Source of the DNA: Xanthostigma xanthostigma
Taxonomy: Eukaryota > Arthropoda > Insecta > Raphidioptera > Raphidiidae
DNA length: 64,000 nucleotides
Assembly: GCA_963575645.1 (NCBI GenBank)
Contig: OY754466.1
Location: forward strand, 12,378,001 to 12,442,000
Direction of reading: 5' to 3'
Shown here piece by piece: positions 1 through 9,828 of this stretch; position 1 is the stretch's first letter; the number at the start of each line of letters is the position of its first letter. Position numbers and translations under genes: made by a program. The notes beneath the pieces are model-generated. The model saw nothing but the letters and a program-made list of their open reading frames with translations, was not told where the DNA came from and did not search any database.

Positions 1-654
1 CCGTCGAATTTTTGAGTGAACATCAAAATATTCAACAAAAAAAGCGAGGAGTATATTGTAGTGTATATTTACTCTTCAACTACCTAGTCTAACGAATAAA
101 TTTGTTCCAAAATTAGTAACTTCTATCTTTAATATAGCGTTCGATGAATATGGGCATGAGAAGAACATAATTCTACAAGATGGAAACAAAAATGTTTTAA
201 CAGAAAAATGTCAAAGAGCACAGTCGGAAGCCTTGAGATGGTTCACGGCAAATAAACTTCATGTAAATCCCGAGAAAACACAACATATTGAGCTATTGTG
301 TAATAATAATAATAATAATAAAGAAATAAAACTACTGGGCCTGACAATTGATGCCAACTTGACTTGGAAAAATCATGTAAACTATTTAAGTACAAGTTTA
401 TCTAAAATATTGTTTTTGTTGCGAAAACTAAAAAATAGTATTTCACAAACAGTGCTTCGAATGGCATACTTCTCATTATTTCACTCTAAAATGATTTATG
501 GTATCGAATTGTGGGGTAATGCCGCCTCTGCTTCGAAAGTGTTCTTGCAACAAAAGAAAGTTATAAGATTGATCTCGGATGCTGGGTTTAGACAGGAATG
601 CAGGCCATTATTTAAGCGATTAAATATTTTGTCATTGCCATGTCAATATATATA

Positions 655-1390
655 CAGGGTGTCCCATTAAGAATGGGACATAGAACAACCGCAGATTCTC
701 CAATTCAAAATAAAACGATTAAGCGAAATATGCTTAGATAAAATGTTACTCGCTCTACCAGTGGCGTACGGCAGGAGTAAGTAATGCTTGTACCCCTTCT
801 AAATGTTACGCCGCTGTCTAAATTTTAATTTTGACTATAATTTTAATTTTTTTGTTAGTTTGTTGTAAAGTCATTGGTTTTCGAGATATTCGCAGTTAAA
901 GATAGATAGACATGTACTTTTTATTAGTATTATTATTAATAATATTCATTTTTACAATTTTGTCTTAAAAAAACTGCGAATATCTCGAAAACCAATGACT
1001 TTACAACAAACTAACAAGTGTACATTATTGACTTAGAAAATATCAAAAAAATTAAAATTATAGTCAAAATTAAAATTTAGACAGCGGCGTAAAATTTAGA
1101 AGGGGTACAAGCATTACTTACTCCTGCCGTACGCCACTGGTAGAGCGTACTGAACTATTTTTTTTATTTTTAGGTGCATTTTATGATATTTAACAAGTGT
1201 ACCGATTTGAGTAAAATTATACGGTGTATTAAAAAAATTATGGACATTAATAATTTTTCAGTTTTCAACTTCAACACTCCGTATTTCGGAAACGAGTAAC
1301 ATTTTATCTAAGCATATTTCGCTTAATCGTTTTATTTTGAATTGGAGAATCTGCGGTTGTTCTATGTCCCATTCTTAATGGGACACCCTG
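655..1390. mobile_element. TA-flanked MITE (Tc1/mariner-like) inserted in the RT relic
   Basis: Terminal inverted repeats of about 100 bp begin CAGGGTGTCCCATTAAGAA and end with its complement (GGGACACCCTG). The dinucleotide TA sits on both sides (653-654 and 1391-1392), the signature of Tc1/mariner transposition. It has no ORF of its own and itself contains the palindromic element at 758-1140. Confidence 0.85.
758..1140. mobile_element. Palindromic MITE nested within the outer MITE
   Basis: The arms start CCAGTGGCGTACGGCAGGAG and end with its complement, and pair along most of the length. TA flanks both ends (756-757, 1141-1142). This is an insertion inside an insertion, so it is the youngest of the three layers here. 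Confidence 0.75.
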
Positions 1391-1646
1391 TATAGCTGTT
1401 TAATTATTGTTAAAAATAATATGAACAATTTCAATAACGGAAAAAGTTAAATCTTTGCCTACCATTACACAAATATGCTAAGACTACATACGGACCAAAT
1501 TTCTATGGTGTAAAATTTTTAATAAATTGCCATTGGAAATAAGAATTTTAGAAACAAAATATTTTAAAAGAAATGTGAAAAAATTGTTATTAGAAAATTG
1601 TTTCTATAGCATAAAGGAATTCCTTGACTGTCAGCATGTACATTAA

Positions 1647-2239
1647 TTATGTAGGAATGACAATAAATTATTATTATTTCTTTGAAATGTTAACAAATTT
1701 GAGACATTTTGAATTTTTTACCCAACCTCCTTAAAATGTCTTATGTTGGCACTTGGTTTACACAGTTTGAAACTTTACTTTGGCTACAATATGTAGGTAT
1801 AATAATCTTCGTTAATTGGGATATCTAAATAAGGAGCAAATATAATACAAGGCAACTGCTTAACGTCGTCTAGGAATTATCTTGTTATGAAATTAAAGCC
1901 TTGTCGGATTATAATTTACAAGTCCACAGTTACAAACAATGTCGTATTACACATTCAAATTCGTGTATAGCTCTAAAGGCACGCCCTAGTCCAGCTTTAA
2001 CTGGACAAATGCAACGCGACAACTTAATAGCTGAAGCATTTAATCCCCCCGTACCTTCTAATCACCAGACGTGGAATGTAATTTTAAATTATATGGTTTG
2101 TTTTAGTTAACAATATAATCAACTAGACGTTATAAACCCGGCGTTGTCCGTACCTCTGTGAGTTGCGTGATTTCCATTTTAAAATGGTCAGTGCAAAAAT
2201 AACGTTTGAGTAGTCATTATTGATTTGATTAAAAACATT
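1647..2239. other. Non-coding, nothing recognised
   Basis: AT-rich sequence. The only open frames are short, without family resemblance, and lack splice signals that would make them exons. Confidence 0.5.
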
Positions 2240-2430
2240 ACAGCCAACTAGGCGACGGGACCATTCCAACTACAAAAATTATGACATAAAGAAAATAACA
2301 TTTCTGATATCGCGTGTGGTGACGTGGGTAATGGCTAGTATTAAATATGATAGTTCTTGGTTACCTACATAATATATTATGTTCCACGTCATGTAAAAAT
2401 TAACCAAAGCATGCTTAACTAATTTCTGAC
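2240..2430 (-). repeat. Dispersed repeat, copy 1 (inverted partner at 32.9 kb)
   Basis: Reverse-complement match to 32,906-33,105. Shared blocks include GGCGACGGGACCATTCCAAC and the stretch around TAATGGCTAGTATT. No ORF. Confidence 0.7.
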
Positions 2431-2706
2431 AAATCTACAGAACAAAAGATCAGCTGATATTTTTTTATTTTCAAAATATTCCCAAAACTATAAAGTTTCG
2501 AAACCAAATGTCATATGCTTTTATTATATTATACCGAGCATAGGAATAAAATCGCAATCGAACTATTAGGATGCAAACATATACTTCTGTCTTTTTTTAA
2601 GTGGTAAGAGCTCGTTGGTTCTGATTGGCTATAACGCCGTAGATATAATATAGACATAAAACTTTTGATAAAGTTAGATATACTCCATGCTAATATATAT
2701 AATATA
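2431..2706. other. Non-coding spacer
   Basis: AT-rich, ending in a TATATA run just before the reversed Helitron-like end. No feature seen. Confidence 0.4.
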
Positions 2707-2965
2707 TAGCGGTCCGTCACGGTTTCACTCGGGTGTGATAGACATAATTCTGCAAAATGTATTTAGTTTGCGACCCGGCGTCTGAGCAAATTCTACCAGA
2801 TTTGCTTCAGAACTAATAGCTTTGAGCGAATTCTAACAGACGTCGCTACTTGGCACTAAAACAGTTTTTTTTTTGTTTCCTTCTGAACTAATAGCTTTGA
2901 GTAATTTCTATCAGATGTCGTTGCATGTTACTGAAACAGTATTTATCAAAAGCGGATGAATAGTT
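2707..2965 (-). mobile_element. Helitron-like non-autonomous element, 3' part, minus orientation
   Basis: Opens with AGCGGTCCGTCACGGTTTCA, the complement of the Helitron 3' tail seen intact elsewhere in the window. It continues with internal repeats built on GAACTAATAGCTTTGAG (2,812 and 2,886). A close relative lies at 55,885-56,185. Confidence 0.6.
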
Positions 2966-3061
2966 TAGGCGCGACGATAGAACATCCGTAAATAAAAACA
3001 TACATAGAATGCTAAACTCATAACCCTTCCTTTTTGCTTCGCCGCTGTCAGGTAAAAAGAA

Positions 3062-5176
3062 GGTCTATAAAGTTAGCATATCCACATCAAAAACCCACGA
3101 AGTTAATAGTACCATAATTTGTTGCTATTTTTTTGCTAATTTGTTACCCCAAAACTGATTTTGTTGCTCTGACCGTTTTCGAGAAACAATGGATACGGTA
3201 GCGTTATATAAAGATGGCATAGCCAGTGGTTGTATCTCTATAAGTAGCTTAGATATACTCATTATGAAAGTACCATAATTTGTTGCTAATTTGTTGCTTT
3301 TGAATGGTGTAATCACTTTCAGGCTAAATGATAAGAGATCGGTAAGGTAAGATATAAACTTTTCGAGAAACAATGGATACAATGGATGCGGTACCGTTAT
3401 AATATAAAGATGGCATAGCCAGTGGTTGTATCTCTATAAGTAGCTTAGATATACTCATTATGAAAGTACCATAATTTGTTGCTTTTGAATGGTGTAATCA
3501 CTTTCAGGCTAAATGATAAGAGATCGGTAAGGTAGGATATAAACCGATCGAAAAAAAATGTTAAGAACAAGAAAATTCATAAGGTTAAAGAAAAGCTTAT
3601 GACACGAAACAAACACTTTATTGCTACGTTCCGAGATTAAAAATAAAGAATTATAAATAAAAAAAAAAAAAAACAAATAACTATATATACTTGTATTAGC
3701 CAGTACGGCTCGAAGCGACAAATCAACAGCAACAAATTCAGTCTTTGCGCATGATTTTGTTGCTAATTTGTTGCTCTGAGATTATATAAAAATTTATTTT
3801 GTTGCTGTGCACAGGAAACAAATTAACGATGTGTTAGGATTGATAACGTGCTTACATTAGCTAGTACGGCTCAAAACATAAAACAACAGCGACAAATTTA
3901 TTCTTTGCGTATGATTTTGTTGCTAATTTGTTGCTCTGAGATTATATAAACAGCAACAAAATAAATTTTTATATAATCTCAGAGCAACAAATTAGCAACA
4001 AAATCATGGACAAAGAATGAATTTGTTGCTGTTGATTTGTCGCTTTGAGCCGTACTGGCTAATGTAAGCACGTTATCAATCTTAACACATCGTTAATTTT
4101 TTTCCTATGCACAGCAACAAATAAATTTTTTATATAATTTCAGAGCAACAAATAAGCAACAAAATCATACGCAAAGAATAAATTTGTCGCTGTTGTTTTG
4201 CCGCTTTGAGCCGTACTGGCTAATGTAAGAACGTTATCAATCCTAACACATCGTAAATTTGTTTCCTGTGCACAGCAACAAAATACATTTTTATATAATC
4301 TCAGAGCAACAAATTAGCAACAAAATCATGCGCAAAGAATAAATTTGTCGCTGTTGTTTTGCCGCTTTGAGCCGTACTGGCTAATGTAAGCACGTTATCA
4401 ATCCTAACACATCGTTAATTTTTTTCCTATGCACAGCAACAAAATAAATTTTTATATAATCTCAGAGCAACAAATTAGCAACAAAATCATGCGCAAAGAC
4501 TGAATTTGTTGCTGTTGATTTGTCGCTTCGAGCCGTACTGGCTAATACAAGTATATATAGTTATTTGTTTTTTTTTTTTATTTATAATTCTTTATTTTTA
4601 ATCTCGGAACGTAGCAATAAAGTGTTTGTTTCGTGTCATAAGCTTTTCTTTAACCTTATGAATTTTCTTGTTCTTAACATTTTTTTTCGATCAGTTTATA
4701 TCCTACCTTACCGATCTCTTATCATTTAGCCTGAAAGTGATTACACCATTCAAAAGCAACAAATTATGGTACTTTCATAATGAGTATATCTAAGCTACTT
4801 ATAGAGATACAACCACTGGCTATGCCATCTTTATATTATAACGGTACCGCATCCATTGTATCCATTGTTTCTCGAAAAGTTTATATCTTACCTTACCGAT
4901 CTCTTATCATTTAGCCTGAAAGTGATTACACCATTCAAAAGCAACAAATTAGCAACAAATTATGGTACTTTCATAATGAGTATATCTAAGCTACTTATAG
5001 AGATACAACCACTGGCTATGCCATCTTTATATAACGCTACCGTATCCATTGTTTCTCGAAAACGGTCAGAGCAACAAAATCAGTTTTGGGGTAACAAATT
5101 AGCAACAAAATAGCAACAAATGATGGTACTATTAACTTCGTGGGCTTTTGATGTGGCTATGCTAACTTTATAGACC
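3062..5176. mobile_element. Large fold-back element with asymmetric inverted arms
   Basis: The left end (GGTCTATAAAGTTAGCAT) is repeated as its complement at the right end, and about 700 bp of each arm match. The same spurious 70- and 85-residue frames appear on opposite strands of the two arms (3,125-3,721 and 4,520-5,113), confirming the inversion. The middle is a 161-bp tandem array in opposite orientations. This design (long inverted arms plus internal direct repeats, no transposase) resembles Drosophila FB/Galileo fold-back elements. I have not shown homology to them. Confidence 0.8.
3701..4560. repeat. 161-bp tandem repeat array inside the fold-back
   Basis: The marker CGTACTGGCT starts at 4051, 4212, 4373 and 4534, exactly 161 bp apart. 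Its complement appears twice in the left arm, also about 161 bp apart (about 3,702 and 3,863). Units contain many AGCAACAAA blocks. The inversion centre is near 3,960. Copy number is unequal on the two sides, suggesting expansion in one arm after the inversion formed. Confidence 0.8.
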
Positions 5177-5269
5177 TGTAAAAAGAGGCGCAGATATATT
5201 TTCGATACGGTTGCTTTCGCTCACCGCACATTGAGTAAATAGACAATGCTCCATATAGTAATTATTATA

Positions 5270-5999
5270 CAGGGTGTATCACAGGAAACCTTACATAGGG
5301 AAAAGTACACAGAACATAGTAGTTAAAATCAGAGATTGTTTTGCCCTCACTCAGAGGTCGTTACCATGGTTTACATAATGAAATCTATTCGAGATGGTGG
5401 CACAATCTGGATGAACTTAATAGTACTAACAGACGGTCGTACTTGGTTCGAAGCGGACAGCGGATCTGGTCCGCTCCGTACCAAATCTGTTCGTCTGTAC
5501 AGTAGTCTGCGTGTCCGCCCGGTTCGATGGGAACAGATTCGGTCGTCTGTTGCAAGATCCGCCGTACCATGTCCGTTGTCGGACCGGACCAAGTTCGAGC
5601 GTCTGTTAGTACTATAAAGACAAAATCGCCGAAGTATGTTTCAATGTGACTCCTGTAATGCTAAACAAAGTGAAACCAAGATTTTATAACCGATTAAGCC
5701 ACTCCTTAATCAAAAGAGATGTTTATTTGAACATTTGCATTAATTTTTTATTTCAACTGTTTGTTTGGTTTAATTATATTAATTAAAAAAATATTTTCTA
5801 AATAAAAAAATGTTTCATTAAGAATTTATTTTAACTGATTTTTCTAATTATTCATTATTAACAATTATTGTTATTAAATAATGGTTTGTCAGCGTTACCA
5901 TGGTGTATCCATTTTCATGTGGCCAAAGTAATTGTTGATCCTAACTAATTTGCACAATGGAGTTTTCCCTATATGTTCGGTTTTCTGTGATACATCCTG
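5270..5999. mobile_element. TA-flanked MITE (Tc1/mariner-like)
   Basis: Inverted ends CAGGGTGTATCACAGGAAACC and GGTTTTCTGTGATACATCCTG, flanked by TA (5,268-5,269 and 6,000-6,001). It holds a smaller inverted-repeat element at 5,421-5,615. Confidence 0.75.
5421..5615. repeat. Nested inverted-repeat element
   Basis: Ends are TAGTACTAACAGACG and CGTCTGTTAGTACTA, and the interior is GC-richer than its surroundings. Frames of 60-90 residues exist on both strands, a by-product of the inverted structure, and are not counted as genes. Confidence 0.65.
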
Positions 6000-6001
6000 T
6001 A

Positions 6002-6494
6002 TACGAGTATATATGAAATGTATTATTATAATTTCAATAACAGTAATTTCAAACTTCCTAATTTGTGTTTAACGTACACAGGTGATAGGACGTAAGACTA
6101 CTGCAGGGTTAACTGAAATGCAAGGCTGTTCGACCGTTCTACACAGGTAGACACCTGGCTGTAGTGTCTGTCTCCGGACTCCGGAGCTCTTTGCACATTT
6201 CACTGTGTTATACGGAATAAATTCATTAACACAGCCGCGCTAAATATGTAAATGTAATCAATGGTTCGACTGGAGCTATACAGTGAGAGCTAACAAAATA
6301 CAGTCCCCATACTTTGGAGAGCTTGGCTAAAGCGTCCATCACCGTTACCGGTGCTACCTCCTATACTCTCGCTATATTTATGTTCTTTCTCTTTGGTCCA
6401 CCAACAGTAGACTGCAGAGGTCTTCCTGTTTTAGGTCGGTATTATAGTTGAATGGGGAAACCTGCCTCATCATTGAAATATAATCATAACTATA
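6002..6494. other. Non-coding, nothing recognised
   Basis: Mixed AT-rich sequence with one short palindrome (TCCGGACTCCGGAG, near 6,172). No ORF or element ends found. Confidence 0.4.
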
Positions 6495-7047
6495 TCTTTA
6501 TAAATATATATCTTCTGTCCGTGTGTATGTAACTGAACTCCTCCTAAACGGCTGGATCGATTTTGATGAAATTTTTTGTGTGTGTTCAAGGGGATTCGAG
6601 AATGGTTTAGATTCACAATTTGGTCCACTGGAAAATGTTTTTTTAGTTAAGTTTTAGAAAATAAGCTTCTATTCAGGTGAAATGCACTAACTAAATATAC
6701 TCATATTAGCGTTAAGAGTACACAACGTCGGATGGCTCAATCGGTAGAGCGAGCGACTGTCAATATCAGGGTCGTGGGTTCGAGTCCCACGTTGAGCGAA
6801 AATATTTTTATTTTTTTTATTTTCTACATTGCTTTAATTTTATTTAAATAATTAAAAAAAATTACTAGTTTAAAAAAGTATAAATACTGCTTTTTATCGA
6901 CAAAAGCTTTTGAACGGTAACGCCGATCATCATATGAAATTTGGACACAACATTCATCTCGGTAAACTAAGATGAATGTGTGTACTCATGTTCCTCCCTT
7001 TCCCATTCGTTCTTTTACACCCAGGTGAAACCGGACGGGACCGCTAG
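6495..7047 (+). mobile_element. Non-autonomous Helitron carrying a tRNA-Lys-like module
   Basis: Starts with TC after an A, ends GGGACCGCTAG before a T, and has a short hairpin (CACCCAGGTG) upstream of CTAG, the standard Helitron arrangement. Copies occur at 56,775-57,400 and 59,535-60,072. The tRNA-like part lies at 6,727-6,798. Confidence 0.7.
6727..6798 (+). tRNA. tRNA-Lys-derived sequence (SINE-like head, probably not a working tRNA)
   Basis: A-box (TGGCTCAATCGG) and B-box (GGTTCGAGTCCC) are intact, and the T-arm pairs GTGGG with CCCAC. Overall it resembles metazoan tRNA-Lys, but the anticodon stem does not pair well and it sits inside a repeated mobile element. It is therefore most likely a pol III promoter module. 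A decayed copy lies at 57,058-57,115. Confidence 0.5.
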
Positions 7048-7330
7048 TCTATATATATAAAATTCCCGTGTCACAATTCTCCGAAACCACTGAACAGATT
7101 TTAATGAAATTTTGTAAATGTGTCTTGCTTGGTGCAACTTAGGCTATAGGATAGTGTTTATTAAATTTTTTGTACAAAATTACGGTATTTTCTCAAAAAA
7201 CCTGTTTGTTTGCTTCTGAGCTAATTTACATATGAAACAATAGCGACATCTATATATAGCGACATCTGTACACCGACACTAAACCTCAATCGTTCTGTCA
7301 TCTAACAGAAACAAGACAAACTAAAATTTC
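7048..7330 (+). repeat. Helitron-related repeat fragment
   Basis: Abuts the previous element. Shares GTTTGCTTCTGAGCTAA-type and GGATAGTGTTTATTAAA-type blocks with 55,885-56,185 (opposite orientation) and with 2,707-2,965. Confidence 0.5.
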
Positions 7331-8421
7331 CGGCTACACTTAATTACTTACAATTTTTTAACAAACTGTCTTTGGCCACTAGAAACCTGACTCTTAAAAT
7401 GTTTAAAAAACTATTTATAAATATTTTATTAAGGAGTGCTTCTATAAGTACCAAGAATTTTTAGAGATGGACAGTGCACTCTAACATTGTAGGTATATAT
7501 TTTTTTCTCTTTTGACGTGTTTTTAACATTTTTTTGTATAACCAAAACCAATAAATCTATCTATCTATCTACAGTTTCGGTGAATATGGACATGAAATAG
7601 AATACGCCAGTTGATGAGAATCTGAGATAGACACTTGCATGCAGCGTTTCAAAGAATAAAGGAAGAGCGTAGTGTAATAATGTATTTATTACTTGAGATT
7701 TTATTATAAAAGTCGTGACTTGTTAAGTAAAAAAACCATTCGAATTATTTTGAATAGCTTCTCGAGATATTTTTTAATATTCGAATAGATCGACTATTTT
7801 CACTCGAAACTACAAAATTGCATCACACCGGAAATGCAAACAAACTTTACTAAAGTACCGGACACGGTTTCATTTTCACTATCTACCGGCATTGTAATTA
7901 TTCTCACTAACTTTCTAAAGCTGCACAACTTTCCCAAACAGTCGACCTACCGACACCAACGTCACTGAGGTGTAAACAAATTTTCTCCTCGCTGCTGTTT
8001 ACGGATTAAATATATGCTAACTAAGGGTCGTATATATACGTCCTCATCTCGCGAACACAGGCACACTATTTATGTTGTGTATCTACTATAAATAAATACG
8101 GACGAGGTAATCTGAAGTTCAACCAAAAAAGGGCTAACGTTGTGAAACTAAAATCTAAATTTAGTAAGCAAATATAAACAAAAATAAAAAAGTCGGGTCG
8201 CAGTGCCAAACCCTGCCGACAATATAGTGGTATTTGCTATTACTAGCAGTGTGACTTTATTATGTGAACTACACATTGTTTTTGGCCAAAATAAAAAAAT
8301 AACCCCTTAATACACCTCTTAAAATATTTTTTTAATGCATTATTGCCAATCCAACATCTGTACCAAATTTTAAATACATCCTTCAGAACGTAGTGTAAAT
8401 CCGTATTAGCAAACAGTGTTT
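7331..8421. other. Non-coding, with an ATCT microsatellite at 7,555-7,571
   Basis: No protein-like frame. The only feature is the short tetranucleotide run. Another fragment around 8,090-8,250 looks repeat-like but I cannot place it. Confidence 0.4.
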
Positions 8422-8820
8422 TTCATTAAATAAAATTAACGACCAATTTTTCAGACAAATATATTAACAAAAAATATAAAAATTAATACATTGACGTTTC
8501 GGTCCGGATTTGGACCTTTTTCAGAAATATGTAATCTAAAAAATAATTAGTAATCTACTTATTTTACAATAGAATTAAGACTGAATTTTTTGAATAATTT
8601 TTGGAAATTAATGAAAAATTATTTAAAAAATTCAGTCTTAATTCTATTGTAAAATAAGTAGATACTATTTTTTTTATATTTTATATTTATTTAGATTACA
8701 TATTTCTGAAGAAGTTCCAAATCCGGACCAAAACGTCAATGTATTAATTTTTATACTTTTTGTTAACATAGGTATTTGTCTGAAAAATTGGTCGATAATT
8801 TTATTTATTGAAGAGTTCTA
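8422..8820. mobile_element. Fold-back MITE, family F1, full copy
   Basis: About 390 bp of near-palindrome. ACGACCAATTTTTCAGACAA on the left pairs with TTGTCTGAAAAATTGGTCG-type sequence on the right, and the centre pairs around ATTCAGTCTTAATTCTATTG. A second full copy is at 22,985-23,345 and single right ends at 9,757 and 17,040. Confidence 0.8.
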
Positions 8821-9230
8821 ATTAGACGTTAATCAAAGATTTGAAAACCAGTGTTTTCATAAAATTTATAAATTCGGTCCTGTAGGGCCGATTTTATTTA
8901 ACTGTAGCAGTATGGATGTCATTTTCAAAGTTTGTCGGGACGTTGATCACGTGAATGTCATCAATTTTGAAATTTATTAGGGAGTCTACGTCGGAAAGGA
9001 ATAACTTCTATGCCAAATAATGGGAATGCATCTATCTGTTTCGTTGCAATCACGTGCCAAGTCGCGGGTAACGACTAGTTATACGTATACATTGAGATCT
9101 CTTCCGTTATATTCTCAATCTTAAGAATCATTTTCACTCTACCGTGCTAAAAGAAGTTTTACTTCAAAAATTCGTGTGTATTTTTCAATGTACATAATTT
9201 TAAACATTAAATAGTTCCGCTACGGAGGAG
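8821..9230. other. Non-coding spacer
   Basis: No ORF. The right part supplies the CGGAGGAG target site (9,223-9,230) of the next element. Confidence 0.4.
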
Positions 9231-9696
9231 CAGGGCCGGATTAACCCTGTCCGGGCCCCTAGGCAATGCAATCAGGTCTTTTCAAGTTGATGAAGGGATG
9301 TGAATAACTTTCAAATGATCGGCTCCAGGCATCCTGTTACTTCAATGTCTTATGTGATATTGTAACAATATGATTACTTTGACTGCAGCATCGCCTTACC
9401 TGACTCGTTAGTTTTATTGAAATGGTCTTAATGAATAGGTTATAGATAATTGATGATCCAGATTTTTTGATGGGTCAGGAAAGAGAAATGAGGCATGACG
9501 TAGTCATTTTAAATTTTATCTTGTTAAATGCAATAAATTACAATAAACAACGAAAGAAAATAATATTGTTGTTGGGAAATTTCATACAAATTTTCATTCA
9601 ATGAAAAGTCTTTTTTCTTGGTGCGTGCACGGGCCCCTAGTCGATGCGGGGCCCCTAGATAGTTGCCTACTCTGCCTAATGATTAATCCGGCACTG
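9231..9696. mobile_element. hAT MITE with perfect 8-bp target duplication
   Basis: Ends CAGGGCCGGATTAA and TTAATCCGGCACTG. The 8-bp duplication CGGAGGAG is exact on both sides (9,223-9,230 and 9,697-9,704). Inside it carries GGGCCCCTAG motifs on both flanks. Same family as 36,472-36,896 and the fragment at 14,236-14,327. Confidence 0.9.
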
Positions 9697-9756
9697 CGGA
9701 GGAGATACGTTATCGGTAGACTCAGGATTCAGGAATATCATATTCGATAAATAATA

Positions 9757-9828
9757 TATTGTCTGAAAAATTGGTCGATAATTTTATTTATTGAAGAGTT
9801 CTAATCAGACGTTAATCAAAGATTTGAA
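9757..9828 (+). repeat. Solo right end of fold-back family F1
   Basis: Repeats GTCTGAAAAATTGGTCGATA and the following flank up to ATCAAAGATTTGAA, as beside the full copy at 8.8 kb. The shared flank suggests the duplication included host sequence. Confidence 0.6.

Larger units (their letters stand above)
182..1646 (+). pseudogene. Non-LTR retrotransposon reverse-transcriptase relic, split by a MITE
   Basis: The reading frame before 655 carries RT C-terminal landmarks of the Jockey/CR1 sort: NKLHVNPEKTQ, then KLLGLTIDANLTW, then a region ending ECRPLFKRLNILSLP. A foreign element (655-1390) cuts the frame. About 120 bp past it the homology resumes with KIFNKLPLEIR and NCFYSIKEFLDC, ending at a TAA at 1644-1646. 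The same blocks occur in the same order in the 13.7-14.2 kb relic (KIFNHLPFSIK, NFYSIDEFF), which is why I join the two halves. The stretch 1393-1510 is degraded. An AT-rich repeat follows near 1660, as in the second relic. It is 5'-truncated and not functional. The clade within non-LTR elements is uncertain. Confidence 0.75.

Noticed and set aside
3125..5113. Paired 70- and 85-codon frames on opposite strands
   Set aside because: Identical because the fold-back arms are inverted copies; no codon-level signal or motif.
6727..6798. A functional tRNA gene
   Set aside because: The anticodon stem pairs poorly and the sequence is part of a repeated Helitron-like element with decayed copies.
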